DNA of 64,000 nt from CAIXSC01 sp046349915. GTDB taxonomy: Bacteria; Planctomycetota; Planctomycetia; Pirellulales; Pirellulaceae. Location of the stretch: contig JAXMBL010000003.1 of the NCBI GenBank assembly GCA_046349915.1, forward strand, positions 2,232,001-2,296,000, written 5' to 3'. The notes under the pieces are model-generated. The model searched no databases and was not told the DNA's origin. It worked only from the letters and a program-made list of their open reading frames with translations. Position numbers and translations under genes: made by a program. Shown here in pieces: positions 34,526 to 42,640 of this stretch (position 1 is the first letter of the stretch; each line of letters opens with the position of its first letter).

Positions 34526-35095
34526 TTATTGGGGAGGTTGTTCCGCGTCGTCATGTCGGCGCATGCCGTGCAACGGATCGTGGTGTTCGTAGTCGGAGGC
34601 ATACCAACGCCCGTCGATCTTGACGAAATGGACAATCAGATAACGAGGAACCTGCTGGTCCTGAATAAAACCGGTCGCATCGCCGCCCTTCACCACGACA
34701 TTGAATTCGGCTTTCGCTTTCGTCGGCTCGCGCTCGGGAGTCAGAGTGATCTCAAGCGGTCGCTTGATGTTGATCTCGGTGACCTTATACAGCTTGAGTT
34801 CCGTGCGGGCTCGATTTCGCAGATCCTCGTCGTCGGGACGAATGTGCTGCACGGCCGCTTCCGTTCGGTCAGCACGAACGTCGGCCGCCACCGCATAAAT
34901 CACTCGCTCCACGAGTTCGCGATCAGTGACGACCATTCGCTCCAATACAACGCCGAATACGGCGGCCGTTATTCCCAGGGCAATGCCGATCCAGAGTCGA
35001 CGATCCGCTGTTTTGAGCCACCCGACCACGCAGCCCACCGTGACGATTCCACCTAACAGCAGCAATGGCAGGGATGATTCGAAGAGCGTTGACAT
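34526..35095 (-). CDS. Uncharacterised membrane protein (2 TM plus soluble domain)
   Basis: A 189-residue protein: two membrane helices at about 8-27 (LPLLLLGGIVTVGCVVGWL) and 33-52 (LWIGIALGITAAVFGVVLER), then a soluble alpha/beta domain of about 130 aa (VERVIYAVAADVRADRTEAA, KRPLEITLTPEREPTKAKAE, YLIVHFVKIDGRWYASDYE). The last motif (VKIDGRWY) is typical of NTF2/SnoaL-like folds, so that fold is possible. The function is unknown. The gene upstream on the same strand (35131-35562) is also a small membrane protein, and the two probably form an operon. Confidence 0.7.
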   Translation of the reverse strand: MSTLFESSLPLLLLGGIVTVGCVVGWLKTADRRLWIGIALGITAAVFGVVLERMVVTDRELVERVIYAVAADVRADRTEAAVQHIRPDDEDLRNRARTELKLYKVTEINIKRPLEITLTPEREPTKAKAEFNVVVKGGDATGFIQDQQVPRYLIVHFVKIDGRWYASDYEHHDPLHGMRRHDDAEQPPQ

Positions 35096-35130
35096 GAGCT
35101 AGGCTCTGTTTGTGAGGGACGGTCCACGTG

Positions 35131-35562
35131 CTAATTGGTCGTTTGGACAGGCGTAGGCGGCCTACCGCCGTCGTTGTTCTGACTCGGGCCATCGCGTGAA
35201 TGTGCGGGTGCGGACGCGATGGGCGTCGGCGCGTCCTCCTGTCCTTCGGCAGCACCCGTGGGTACCCGAAAACGCTGCCACCACAGCGCGATCCAGCCCG
35301 CCATGAGCCCGGCGAGCATGATCCAGTACAAGGGACGCAAGCTCTCCGCACGACGTTCAGGGTTAGAGAAAGGGCGAGCAGCCGCGACATCGGCTGGCTG
35401 GCTCATGACGTGCCGCCGACCTTCGAATTGGCGGTCGAGCTGTGATTGGCGAGCCCCAAACTTGGGGCTCATCCATAGCAGAGCCACGATTCCGGCCGTG
35501 CCGAAGACGTACAGCCAGAACCATGGCGAATCGGAAAGAGGGGGACGAGTCGAGGTGCTCAT
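35131..35562 (-). CDS. Uncharacterised membrane protein
   Basis: A 143-residue protein with two predicted membrane helices (SPWFWLYVFGTAGIVALLWM at about 12-31, and LYWIMLAGLMAGWIALWW at about 78-95) and a proline-rich polar tail. It lies 35 bases upstream of the other membrane gene and 35 bases downstream of the enolase stop on the same strand. I recognise no domain. The tight spacing eno - 35131 - 34526 suggests one transcript. Confidence 0.65.
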   Translation of the reverse strand: MSTSTRPPLSDSPWFWLYVFGTAGIVALLWMSPKFGARQSQLDRQFEGRRHVMSQPADVAAARPFSNPERRAESLRPLYWIMLAGLMAGWIALWWQRFRVPTGAAEGQEDAPTPIASAPAHSRDGPSQNNDGGRPPTPVQTTN

Positions 35563-35597
35563 GCCCCCACTATAGCGACCGTCGGTCGTTGAGCCGA

Positions 35598-36884
35598 CTA
35601 CTTCTTGTTGCGTTTCTTGAACAACGGACCGCCGTACAGAGCGCCGCTGTCCAACTGCTCTTCGATTCGCAGCAACTGGTTGTATTTCGCCATGCGATCA
35701 CTGCGCGACGCGGAACCCGTCTTGATCTGGCCCGTGCCCAGTGCCACGGCCAAATCGGCGATGGTCGAGTCCTCGGTTTCGCCGCTGCGATGGCTCGAGA
35801 TGCTGGTGTAGCCGTTGCGATGAGCCAACTGGATTGCGGCAATCGTTTCGGTCAAGGTGCCGATCTGATTGACCTTGATTAAGATACTGTTGGCGATTCC
35901 CTCCGTGATGCCTCGTTGGAGTCGCTCGGTGTTGGTCACAAACAAGTCATCGCCGACCAATTGGACTCGATCGCCCACGCGGTCGGTCAACATCTTCCAG
36001 CCTGCCCAGTCGTCTTCCGAGCAGCCATCTTCGATCGAGCAGATCGGGTAGTTGGCGACCCAGTCCGCCAAGAAATCGACCATGGCGGCGGAATCGAGTT
36101 GCTTGCCATCGATCGAGTACTTCTTGGTGTTCGAATCGAAAAACTCGGTCGCGGCCACGTCGAGTGCGATATAGACTTGTTCGCCCGGCTTATAGCCTGC
36201 CTTGCTGATGGCTTCGACGATCAGGTCGAGCGCCGCTCGGTTGCTGGGCAGGTCGGGAGCGAATCCCCCTTCGTCTCCCACGGCCGTATTCAGCTTCTGT
36301 CCTTTGAGCACTTCCTTGAGCTTATGGAAGATCTCGCAACCGCAACGCAGAGCGTCGCTGAAGCGCTGGAAGCCCAGAGGCATGATCATGAATTCTTGGA
36401 CGTCGACTGAATTGTCGGCGTGAGCGCCGCCATTGACGATGTTCATCATGGGCGCGGGGAGCAGATTCGCGCCAGGCCCGCCCAAGTAGCGGTACAGCGG
36501 CTGTTGAGTGAAAGCGGCCGCGGCCTTGGCGACGGCGAGCGATACGCCGAGGATCGCGTTCGCGCCGAGGTTGCCCTTGTTCGCGGTCCCATCCAATTCG
36601 ATCATTCGCTGATCGATGCCGATCTGATCGACCGCGTCCCAGCCCACGAGTTCCTTGGCGAGCACTTTGTTGACGTTTTCGACGGCCTTGAGCACGCCTT
36701 TGCCGCAGTAGACCGCCTTATCCTTGTCACGCATTTCCCAAGCTTCGTGAGCGCCCGTGCTGGCGCCGCTCGGCACGCCTGCTCGTCCAAAGGAACCATC
36801 GCTGAGCGTCACGTCGACTTCAACGGTGGGGTTGCCTCGGCTGTCCAAAATCTGGCGGGCGTGAATACCGGCGATCGAACTCAT
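35598..36884 (-). CDS. eno: Enolase
   Basis: It interconverts 2-phosphoglycerate and phosphoenolpyruvate in glycolysis. From ATG 36884 it has 428 aa, opening SSIAGIHARQILDSRGNPTV. The metal-binding aspartates, the catalytic lysine in NSILIKVNQIGTLTET and the signature SHRSGETEDSTIADLAVALG are all present. The longer open frame reaches into the palindromic repeats upstream and is not part of the protein. Confidence 0.97.
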   Translation of the reverse strand: MSSIAGIHARQILDSRGNPTVEVDVTLSDGSFGRAGVPSGASTGAHEAWEMRDKDKAVYCGKGVLKAVENVNKVLAKELVGWDAVDQIGIDQRMIELDGTANKGNLGANAILGVSLAVAKAAAAFTQQPLYRYLGGPGANLLPAPMMNIVNGGAHADNSVDVQEFMIMPLGFQRFSDALRCGCEIFHKLKEVLKGQKLNTAVGDEGGFAPDLPSNRAALDLIVEAISKAGYKPGEQVYIALDVAATEFFDSNTKKYSIDGKQLDSAAMVDFLADWVANYPICSIEDGCSEDDWAGWKMLTDRVGDRVQLVGDDLFVTNTERLQRGITEGIANSILIKVNQIGTLTETIAAIQLAHRNGYTSISSHRSGETEDSTIADLAVALGTGQIKTGSASRSDRMAKYNQLLRIEEQLDSGALYGGPLFKKRNKK

Positions 36885-37386
36885 CGTCTCGTGTCTCCAA
36901 AAAAGCGAGCATCCTGGCCCGCGATCGGCGGGGAAATTCAGTAAGAGTTGCCGGTATTGTGCGCGAATCGGTGCGAGTTGCCTAGGACGGGACCGCGACG
37001 TACCCGTGGGGCGAGACTTCCATACGACGGACTTCCAGTCCGGCGCTCTGAATCTGTACGACGGACTTCCAGTCCGTCGATGATTTCCAAGATGCACATC
37101 CCTGCCAGGCCATTTTTCCCTCGTTCGAGGTCACCGCCCCGAATCGACGGACTGGAAGTCCGTCGTAATGAGGTAGCCCGCTCACTTTGTGAGCGGTCAG
37201 CCGCGTGGCCGGCGTGTGCCCATCGCCACCAGCCAATTCGCGTCGTGGGCCGATTGGGACGCAGAAATCGACGCTCGACGGACTGGAAGTCCGTCGTACT
37301 ATTGGGTCACTGCAAGCGACGAGCGGTCGGCCGTTGCGAAACCAGGGGGATAACCACTACGATGTCCCGACGCGGGGAGGCGTTGC
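36885..37386. repeat. Intergenic region with palindrome cluster H and long inverted repeat arm
   Basis: Four copies of the ACGGACT palindrome (37023-37044, 37056-37079, 37145-37167, 37275-37298). Between them, 37170-37277 is an arm of a roughly 107-bp inverted repeat whose partner is 38947-39053, on the other side of ribE-rsmA. No gene is visible. Confidence 0.85.
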
Positions 37387-37986
37387 ATGTTTGCGGGGAT
37401 CGTGGAGTATTTGGGAAAAGTAGAGGTGGCTCGACCCGAGCCGCCCGGCATGCGTCTGCGCATTGACGCGGGGCCGGTGGCGGCCGCCGGCGACCTGGGG
37501 GCAAGCATTGCTGTCAACGGTTGCTGCCTCACTGTCGTGGCCCGCGATGGGAACGGTCTCGAATTCGATGTAGGGCCCGAGACTCTGCTGAAGACCAACT
37601 TGGCTCGGTTCCAGTCTGGCGACCGAGTGAATCTTGAGGCTTCCCTGCGAGTAGGCGATAGGCTCGGCGGCCACTTTGTGTCGGGACATATCGATGCAGT
37701 GGGGACCGTGGATCAGCGCCTGGATGAAGGCGAGTGGTCGCACTTTTGGTTTCGGCTCCCTGCCCCGCTCACTCGCCTAATGGTTCCCAAGGGCTGCATC
37801 GCGGTCGATGGGGTCAGTTTGACCGTGGTGGATGTCGAGTCGGAACGCTTTAGTGTGATGCTGATCCCGCACACGCTCGCCGTCACGACCTTGGGCCTCC
37901 GTCGCCCTGGGGATGCGGTAAATCTCGAAACCGATCTCTTAGCAAAATACGTTCAGCAGCAAATTTCAGGATTCCGCATCCCATGA
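37387..37986 (+). CDS. ribE: Riboflavin synthase alpha subunit
   Basis: It dismutates two 6,7-dimethyl-8-ribityllumazine molecules to riboflavin. The 199 aa show the duplicated lumazine-binding barrel: MFAGIVEYLGKVE at the start, NGCCLTV in the first half, and FVSGHIDAVGTV plus VDGVSLTVVDVE in the second. The stop overlaps the start of rsmA by ATGA at 37983-37986, so the two are translationally coupled. I see no FMN riboswitch upstream. Confidence 0.95.
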   Translation: MFAGIVEYLGKVEVARPEPPGMRLRIDAGPVAAAGDLGASIAVNGCCLTVVARDGNGLEFDVGPETLLKTNLARFQSGDRVNLEASLRVGDRLGGHFVSGHIDAVGTVDQRLDEGEWSHFWFRLPAPLTRLMVPKGCIAVDGVSLTVVDVESERFSVMLIPHTLAVTTLGLRRPGDAVNLETDLLAKYVQQQISGFRIP

Positions 37987-38894
37987 CGGCCCCCCGCCAA
38001 ACCGCTTCTTACTTGATGAGGCGTTTCGAGGAGGTCGGCATTCAGCCGGTCACTCGACACGGTCAGAACTTCCTGATCGACCTCAACTTGGTCGATTTGT
38101 TGGTCCACACGGCCGACTTGGGCCCCGATGATGTAGTGCTTGAGGTTGGCACCGGCACCGGCTCGTTGACTGGGCTCATGGCCCAGCAAGCAGGCGCCGT
38201 CGTCACCGTGGAGCTTGACGCCCAACTGCATCAATTGGCGAGCGAGGCGTTGGTCGAGTACCGCAACGTCGTCATGCTGCAGCAAGACGCACTAAAGAAC
38301 AAGAATCGGTTTCATACGCGAGTGCTCGAGGCGGTGAAGGAGCAACTCGACGCGGCGCCCGGACGGCGACTCAAACTGGTCGCGAATCTGCCGTACAACA
38401 TCGCGACTCCCGTGCTGTCGAACCTGTTGACGGTCGACCCGTTGCCCGTCGCCATGGTGGCGACGATTCAGAAGGAAGTGGCCGAGCGAATCGCCGCGAC
38501 TCCTCGCACCAAAGACTACAGCGCTCTCAGCGTCTGGATGCAGGCGCAGTGTGACATTGAGATAGTGCGAGTCATGCCGCCCACGGTGTTTTGGCCTCGT
38601 CCCAAGGTAGATTCGGCCATCATTCGGATCGAGCCGAATGTCGAGAAGCGGGCGCGGATCCCCGATTTGGAGTACTTTCATCAGTTTGCTCGAGCCATGT
38701 TCTTCCACCGCCGGAAGTTCTTGCGCAGCGAACTGTTGAGTGCATTCAAGGGGCAGATCGACAAGCCCACCGTCGATGCGGTATTGGCTGAAATGGAATT
38801 CTCCCCTCAGACTCGCGCGGAAGAATTAGACGTTGAGACGTTGCAACGTCTGTGCGAAGTCGTCCGCTCCCGCGGTTTTCGATTCGAAGAGTAG
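37983..38894 (+). CDS. rsmA: 16S rRNA dimethyladenosine transferase
   Basis: It dimethylates two adjacent adenosines at the 3' end of 16S rRNA during small-subunit assembly (also called KsgA). The 303 aa contain QNFLIDLNLVDLLVHTADLG, the SAM loop VLEVGTGTGSLTGLM, an acidic VELDAQL and the catalytic NLPYNIATPV motif. PPTVFWPRPKVDSAIIRIEP is the usual C-terminal signature. It is coupled to ribE by overlapping start and stop codons. Confidence 0.95.
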   Translation: MTAPRQTASYLMRRFEEVGIQPVTRHGQNFLIDLNLVDLLVHTADLGPDDVVLEVGTGTGSLTGLMAQQAGAVVTVELDAQLHQLASEALVEYRNVVMLQQDALKNKNRFHTRVLEAVKEQLDAAPGRRLKLVANLPYNIATPVLSNLLTVDPLPVAMVATIQKEVAERIAATPRTKDYSALSVWMQAQCDIEIVRVMPPTVFWPRPKVDSAIIRIEPNVEKRARIPDLEYFHQFARAMFFHRRKFLRSELLSAFKGQIDKPTVDAVLAEMEFSPQTRAEELDVETLQRLCEVVRSRGFRFEE

Positions 38895-38912
38895 CCTGTC
38901 TGCTCCTCTGCT

Positions 38913-39053
38913 GTACGACGGACTTCCAGTCCGTCGATCCTGTCCGTCGAGCGTCGATTTCTTCGCCTCAATCGGTCCACGACGCGAATTGGCTGGCGGC
39001 GATGGGCGCTCGCCGGCCACGCGGCTGACCGCTCACGAAGTGAGCGGGCTACT
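38913..39053. repeat. Palindrome (cluster I) plus right arm of long inverted repeat
   Basis: One ACGGACT palindrome at 38913-38936, then 38947-39053, which is the near-perfect reverse complement of 37170-37277 (only a handful of mismatches). The end of this arm contains CGCTCACGAAGTGAGCG of the second palindrome family and touches the stop of the PduT-like gene. Confidence 0.88.
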
Positions 39054-39608
39054 TCAGATGAACTCGCTGAGCAATTCCTTGCGGGGAGCGGGAATGACCG
39101 TGCGTTCGACCAGCAGGCCCTTCTTCTCGATCACGGCTGCCGCGATTCGAACCCCCTCCTCGACCGATGCCACGTCGCCGGTGAAGGTGACGAAGCCTTT
39201 GCCGCCAATGGCCATCGCGAGATGCAGGGTGACCAATTCGATATTGGTCGCCTTCACCGCTGCGTCCGCCGCTTCAATGATCGACGCCACGCTGAACGAC
39301 TCGACCACCCCCAAGGCTCGCAGCACGGGAATGTGACCGACGCCGCTGATGGCGGGAAAGACCGTGGGGTGGACGTTGGGGATCACGAAATGATCGACCA
39401 GCGTGTGGGCCGCGGTCTTGATCCCCGACTCGATGCTCGCTTGGACTGCGTCGACATCTCCGCCGATCAGCACCATGTATTTGCCCGGGCAGATCGTGCG
39501 ATTGACGATCAGTTGGACGTTGGCTGCCTTGAGGATCGAGTCAGAAATCTCGAACCCCTTGGCGATGCTGGAAGTTTCGATGATGCCGATGGCGGTGCCT
39601 TTTTTCAT
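39054..39608 (-). CDS. BMC-T microcompartment shell protein, PduT-like
   Basis: 184 aa with two BMC domains in tandem (about 4-90 and 95-180): GIIETSSIAKGFEISDSILK and LGVVESFSVASIIEAADAAV. This makes it a trimeric BMC-T shell protein. The segment NRTICPGKYMVLIGGDV matches the region of PduT that holds the pore [4Fe-4S] cluster, with Cys40 in the ligand position, so electron passage through the shell is suggested. It follows the PduS-like gene by 16 bases. No other shell genes or signature enzymes are nearby. Confidence 0.88.
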   Translation of the reverse strand: MKKGTAIGIIETSSIAKGFEISDSILKAANVQLIVNRTICPGKYMVLIGGDVDAVQASIESGIKTAAHTLVDHFVIPNVHPTVFPAISGVGHIPVLRALGVVESFSVASIIEAADAAVKATNIELVTLHLAMAIGGKGFVTFTGDVASVEEGVRIAAAVIEKKGLLVERTVIPAPRKELLSEFI

Positions 39609-39624
39609 GATCGCACTATGGAGG

Positions 39625-40962
39625 TTAGAGAGCGTTGATGCGGATGTAGCGAGCGTCGACCGAGGCGACTCGACCATCGATGCTCGAGTGAATCGGGCAA
39701 CCGAGGGCTTGGTCGTCGACCGTCCCGATCACATCGCCGCGGCGCACCGAATCGCCGGGTTGGACGAGTGACTTCGCGGGTTGGCCGATGTGGCCTGCCA
39801 GCGGAATCGTTACTTGGCGCGGTTGGAAACCGGTGCGAGTGAAGTCAGCTTTGCGGTCGTACGGTTTAAGTCCCAGCCGCGTGTACAGCGTCTCGATCGG
39901 GATTTCTCGCCCCTTCCGCGCTGGATGCGGCGGCAGGAACAAGTCTTCCAGTTCCTCGGCGGTGCGTCCGAGTTTGTTTTCGCGCAGCAATTGCTTGGCG
40001 TCGACGCAGATGTTTTTGGGGTCGAGCTGTTCTGGGCAGGCGATGAGCGAGCAGACATTGCATTCGCAGCAATACTGCGCCCAGAGACTGGCTCGGGCCT
40101 TTGATTCGCCCGTCATCAGCAAGGTGCGCATCACGCGGTGCGGCTGAATCGGGTAGCCCAGGATGTAACGCGGACACAACTCGGTGCACAACGAGCACTG
40201 GTCGCATTGGCCATGGCCGATGCGGTTGTACTGTGTCTTAGGGGCCGTTTTGCGGCGGACGAGGTAGTGGTCGGGCGGGAGAGCGATCAGGCCGCCGACG
40301 TTTTTTCCGACGGGGTCGTCAATCGACTTCGCGACGCCGCCCATCATGACGCCGCCCGTCAGGACGACCGGATCGGCGACCGTGCAACCGCCCGCCAATT
40401 CCAGGCAATCGCGGATGGAAGTCCCCACGGGCACCACGGTTGTGATTGGGTGTCCCACGGCGCCAGTCACCGTGACGTACTTGTCGACCACAGGGTTGCC
40501 AGTCACGGCCTTGGCGACATTCACGATCGTTTCGACGTTATCGACCACACAGCCGACCGCCAGCGGGATGCCCCCCGGCGGAATCTGTCGGCCCGTGACT
40601 TCGTAAACCAAAACGTATTCGTCGCCCGCGGGATACACGTCTTCGTAGACGAGCAAATCAAAGCCCATCTGGTCGGCTTGCGCCTTGAAGCCTTGCGCCA
40701 CATCCTCGTTCTTGCGTTTGACGGCGATGGTGACTTTTCGGGCGCCGGTCAGTTGCTGGATTATCGCCAGGCCTTGGAAAAACGCTTCCTGATCCTGACG
40801 CATGGTTTCGCGATCTTTCGCCAACAACGGTTCGCATTCGGCGCCGTTCGCGATGAAATGTTCCACCTGCGAGTCGATTTTCTTGTAGGTGGGGAAACCC
40901 GCACCGCCCGCGCCCACCACGCCGGCCGACCTAATACGCTGCAAAATTTGTTGCCGATCCAC
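39625..40962 (-). CDS. PduS-like/RnfC-like ferredoxin-flavin oxidoreductase
   Basis: About 445 aa. The N-terminus VGAGGAGFPTYKK is an FMN/NADH-binding glycine loop as in RnfC and NuoF. An SLBB domain is at about 130-190, and two Cys-rich ferredoxin motifs follow (CDQCSLCTELCP and CCECNVCSLIACP). The C-terminal part is a barrel-sandwich RnfC-type domain (GQPAKSLVQPGDSVRRGDVI). In propanediol microcompartments PduS reduces cobalamin and partners with PduT; that pairing is exactly what is seen here. GTG 40962 has AGGAG eight bases before it; TTG 40968 is closer to the RBS. Confidence 0.88.
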   Translation of the reverse strand: MDRQQILQRIRSAGVVGAGGAGFPTYKKIDSQVEHFIANGAECEPLLAKDRETMRQDQEAFFQGLAIIQQLTGARKVTIAVKRKNEDVAQGFKAQADQMGFDLLVYEDVYPAGDEYVLVYEVTGRQIPPGGIPLAVGCVVDNVETIVNVAKAVTGNPVVDKYVTVTGAVGHPITTVVPVGTSIRDCLELAGGCTVADPVVLTGGVMMGGVAKSIDDPVGKNVGGLIALPPDHYLVRRKTAPKTQYNRIGHGQCDQCSLCTELCPRYILGYPIQPHRVMRTLLMTGESKARASLWAQYCCECNVCSLIACPEQLDPKNICVDAKQLLRENKLGRTAEELEDLFLPPHPARKGREIPIETLYTRLGLKPYDRKADFTRTGFQPRQVTIPLAGHIGQPAKSLVQPGDSVRRGDVIGTVDDQALGCPIHSSIDGRVASVDARYIRINAL

Positions 40963-41286
40963 GTTCAATGCTCCTGTTCGGCCTTCACTTCCCCTTTTTC
41001 TGGGAAGCGAACACGGCCGCCGAATCTCTGCGTAGCCTACCTACCGCTTCACCGCGTGCACGGCTACTGACTTCACCGCCAGCAGGCCCGCTGATTCCAT
41101 CACGCGAAGATGGGGTGGGAAGATTTTAAGGGATGTAGGGGTCGGTGAGTCCTGGGGCTCCAGGTAAACTCCGCCACACTCTACTTCGCGAAACGATGTT
41201 TGGCGAGCGTCCCGAGAAGGCTCGCACGCAAGTTATCGTCGGACTGGCTTTCCCGATTCGCGAATTGCCCGTTAGAATCGGCGATT
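40963..41286. other. Gene-free stretch upstream of proB and the PduS-like gene
   Basis: Divergent promoter region for the PduS/PduT pair (-) and proB (+). I see no repeat of the two palindrome families, no riboswitch and no clear promoter boxes. Confidence 0.5.
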
Positions 41287-42456
41287 ATGAACCTTGAACG
41301 CAGAACTCGCTTGTCGCAAGACTCACATACGGTTGTTGTTAAGGTCGGTACTCGAGTGCTGGTCGACGAACGCGGCTACCTCGATCCCGACCGAGTGGCT
41401 CACCTGGCCGACCAATTGATGACGCTGCGGCGGCAGCGTCGCGTCGTGTTGGTAAGTTCGGGGGCGGTGGCCGCGGGAATGAACACGCTGGGCTACAAGA
41501 AACGCCCCGCGGATCTGGCCGAACTCCAGGCCGTTGCCGCCGTTGGCCAGGCCAAGCTGATCGAGTCGTACAACCACGAATTTCGCCGCCATCGCGTCGC
41601 CATCGACGGCGCGGAAGTGGCTTGTCACGCGGCGCAAGTCCTTTTAGGAGCTGATGATTTTCAAAATCGAGTCGGCTATTTGAACGTCCGCAACACGCTG
41701 CTGAGGCTGCTCGATTTTCCCAACGTCATCCCGGTCATCAACGAGAACGATACGGTCTCGGTCGAGGAATTACAGACCACATTTGGGGACAACGACAAGC
41801 TCGCGGCGCTCGTCACCAACATGCTGCGAGCACCGCTCTTGATCATTTTGTCCACGGTGGACGGATTAATGGACGACCGCGGACAGGTGGTGCCCGTGGT
41901 CGAGCAGTTCGATGAGCGTATTTTGGGTTACGTCTGCGACCAAAAAACGGGGCTAAGCAAGGGCGGCATGGCGAGCAAGCTGAATAACGCTCGGCTGTGC
42001 ACCAGTTCCGGGGAAACCGTCATCATCGCCAACGGGCGTCGGCCGGATGTTTTGACTCAAATCCTTGCGGGGGAACCACTAGGGACGCTTTTCGTGCCGC
42101 AGTCGAAGTCGGTGAGTCCGCGGAAGCGTTGGATTGGCGCACCGGCGACATCCCGCGGCAAGGTGCTGGTCAACGCAGGGGCGTGCGAGGCGATTCGCAA
42201 GGCTCACGGCAGCCTGTTGGCGGTCGGCGTGGTGGCTGTCGAAGGGGAATTTCGCAAGGGAGATGTCGTAAGTCTGTATCTGGCTGGAGAGAGTGGCGAA
42301 ATTCGGGGTAAGGAATTCGCTCGTGGTTTGTCGAATTACAGTTCAGACGACTTGGTGCGGATTCAAGGCAGCCAATCGCAACGCATCGCCGAAATCCTCG
42401 GCCACCGACCTTACGAGGAAGTTATCCATCGGGACAACATGGTGTTAGTCGAATGA
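41287..42456 (+). CDS. proB: Glutamate 5-kinase
   Basis: It phosphorylates glutamate to glutamyl-5-phosphate, the first step of proline synthesis. The 389 aa comprise an amino acid kinase domain (VVVKVGTRVLVDERGYLD, VLVSSGAVAAGMNTLG, NVIPVINENDTVSVEELQTT FGDNDKLAALV) and a C-terminal PUA domain (about 295-385, GKVLVNAGACEAIRKAHGSL LAVGVVAVEG). ATG 41287 starts the kinase domain; further upstream the frame is not homologous. Feedback control by proline is usual in this family and is not visible from sequence. Confidence 0.95.
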   Translation: MNLERRTRLSQDSHTVVVKVGTRVLVDERGYLDPDRVAHLADQLMTLRRQRRVVLVSSGAVAAGMNTLGYKKRPADLAELQAVAAVGQAKLIESYNHEFRRHRVAIDGAEVACHAAQVLLGADDFQNRVGYLNVRNTLLRLLDFPNVIPVINENDTVSVEELQTTFGDNDKLAALVTNMLRAPLLIILSTVDGLMDDRGQVVPVVEQFDERILGYVCDQKTGLSKGGMASKLNNARLCTSSGETVIIANGRRPDVLTQILAGEPLGTLFVPQSKSVSPRKRWIGAPATSRGKVLVNAGACEAIRKAHGSLLAVGVVAVEGEFRKGDVVSLYLAGESGEIRGKEFARGLSNYSSDDLVRIQGSQSQRIAEILGHRPYEEVIHRDNMVLVE

Positions 42457-42640
42457 AGTGAGGAGCGGTTGAGATTTCCTGTTCTGGCCTTCTGCGTTAC
42501 ATTAAGGTCGTTGCAAACAGTTTAATCGGTAAGGTCAACCGTCGATGGGAAGCCGTTGATGGACAGGCAGTAGACAAACCGGACAGTAGACGGACAGGAC
42601 AGGCACATGAACCTTTCTGGGTTGGGAGAGTGAAGCAACG

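Noticed and set aside
36885..37386. FMN riboswitch upstream of ribE
   Set aside because: The characteristic conserved FMN-aptamer segments are missing; the space is filled with palindromic and inverted repeats.
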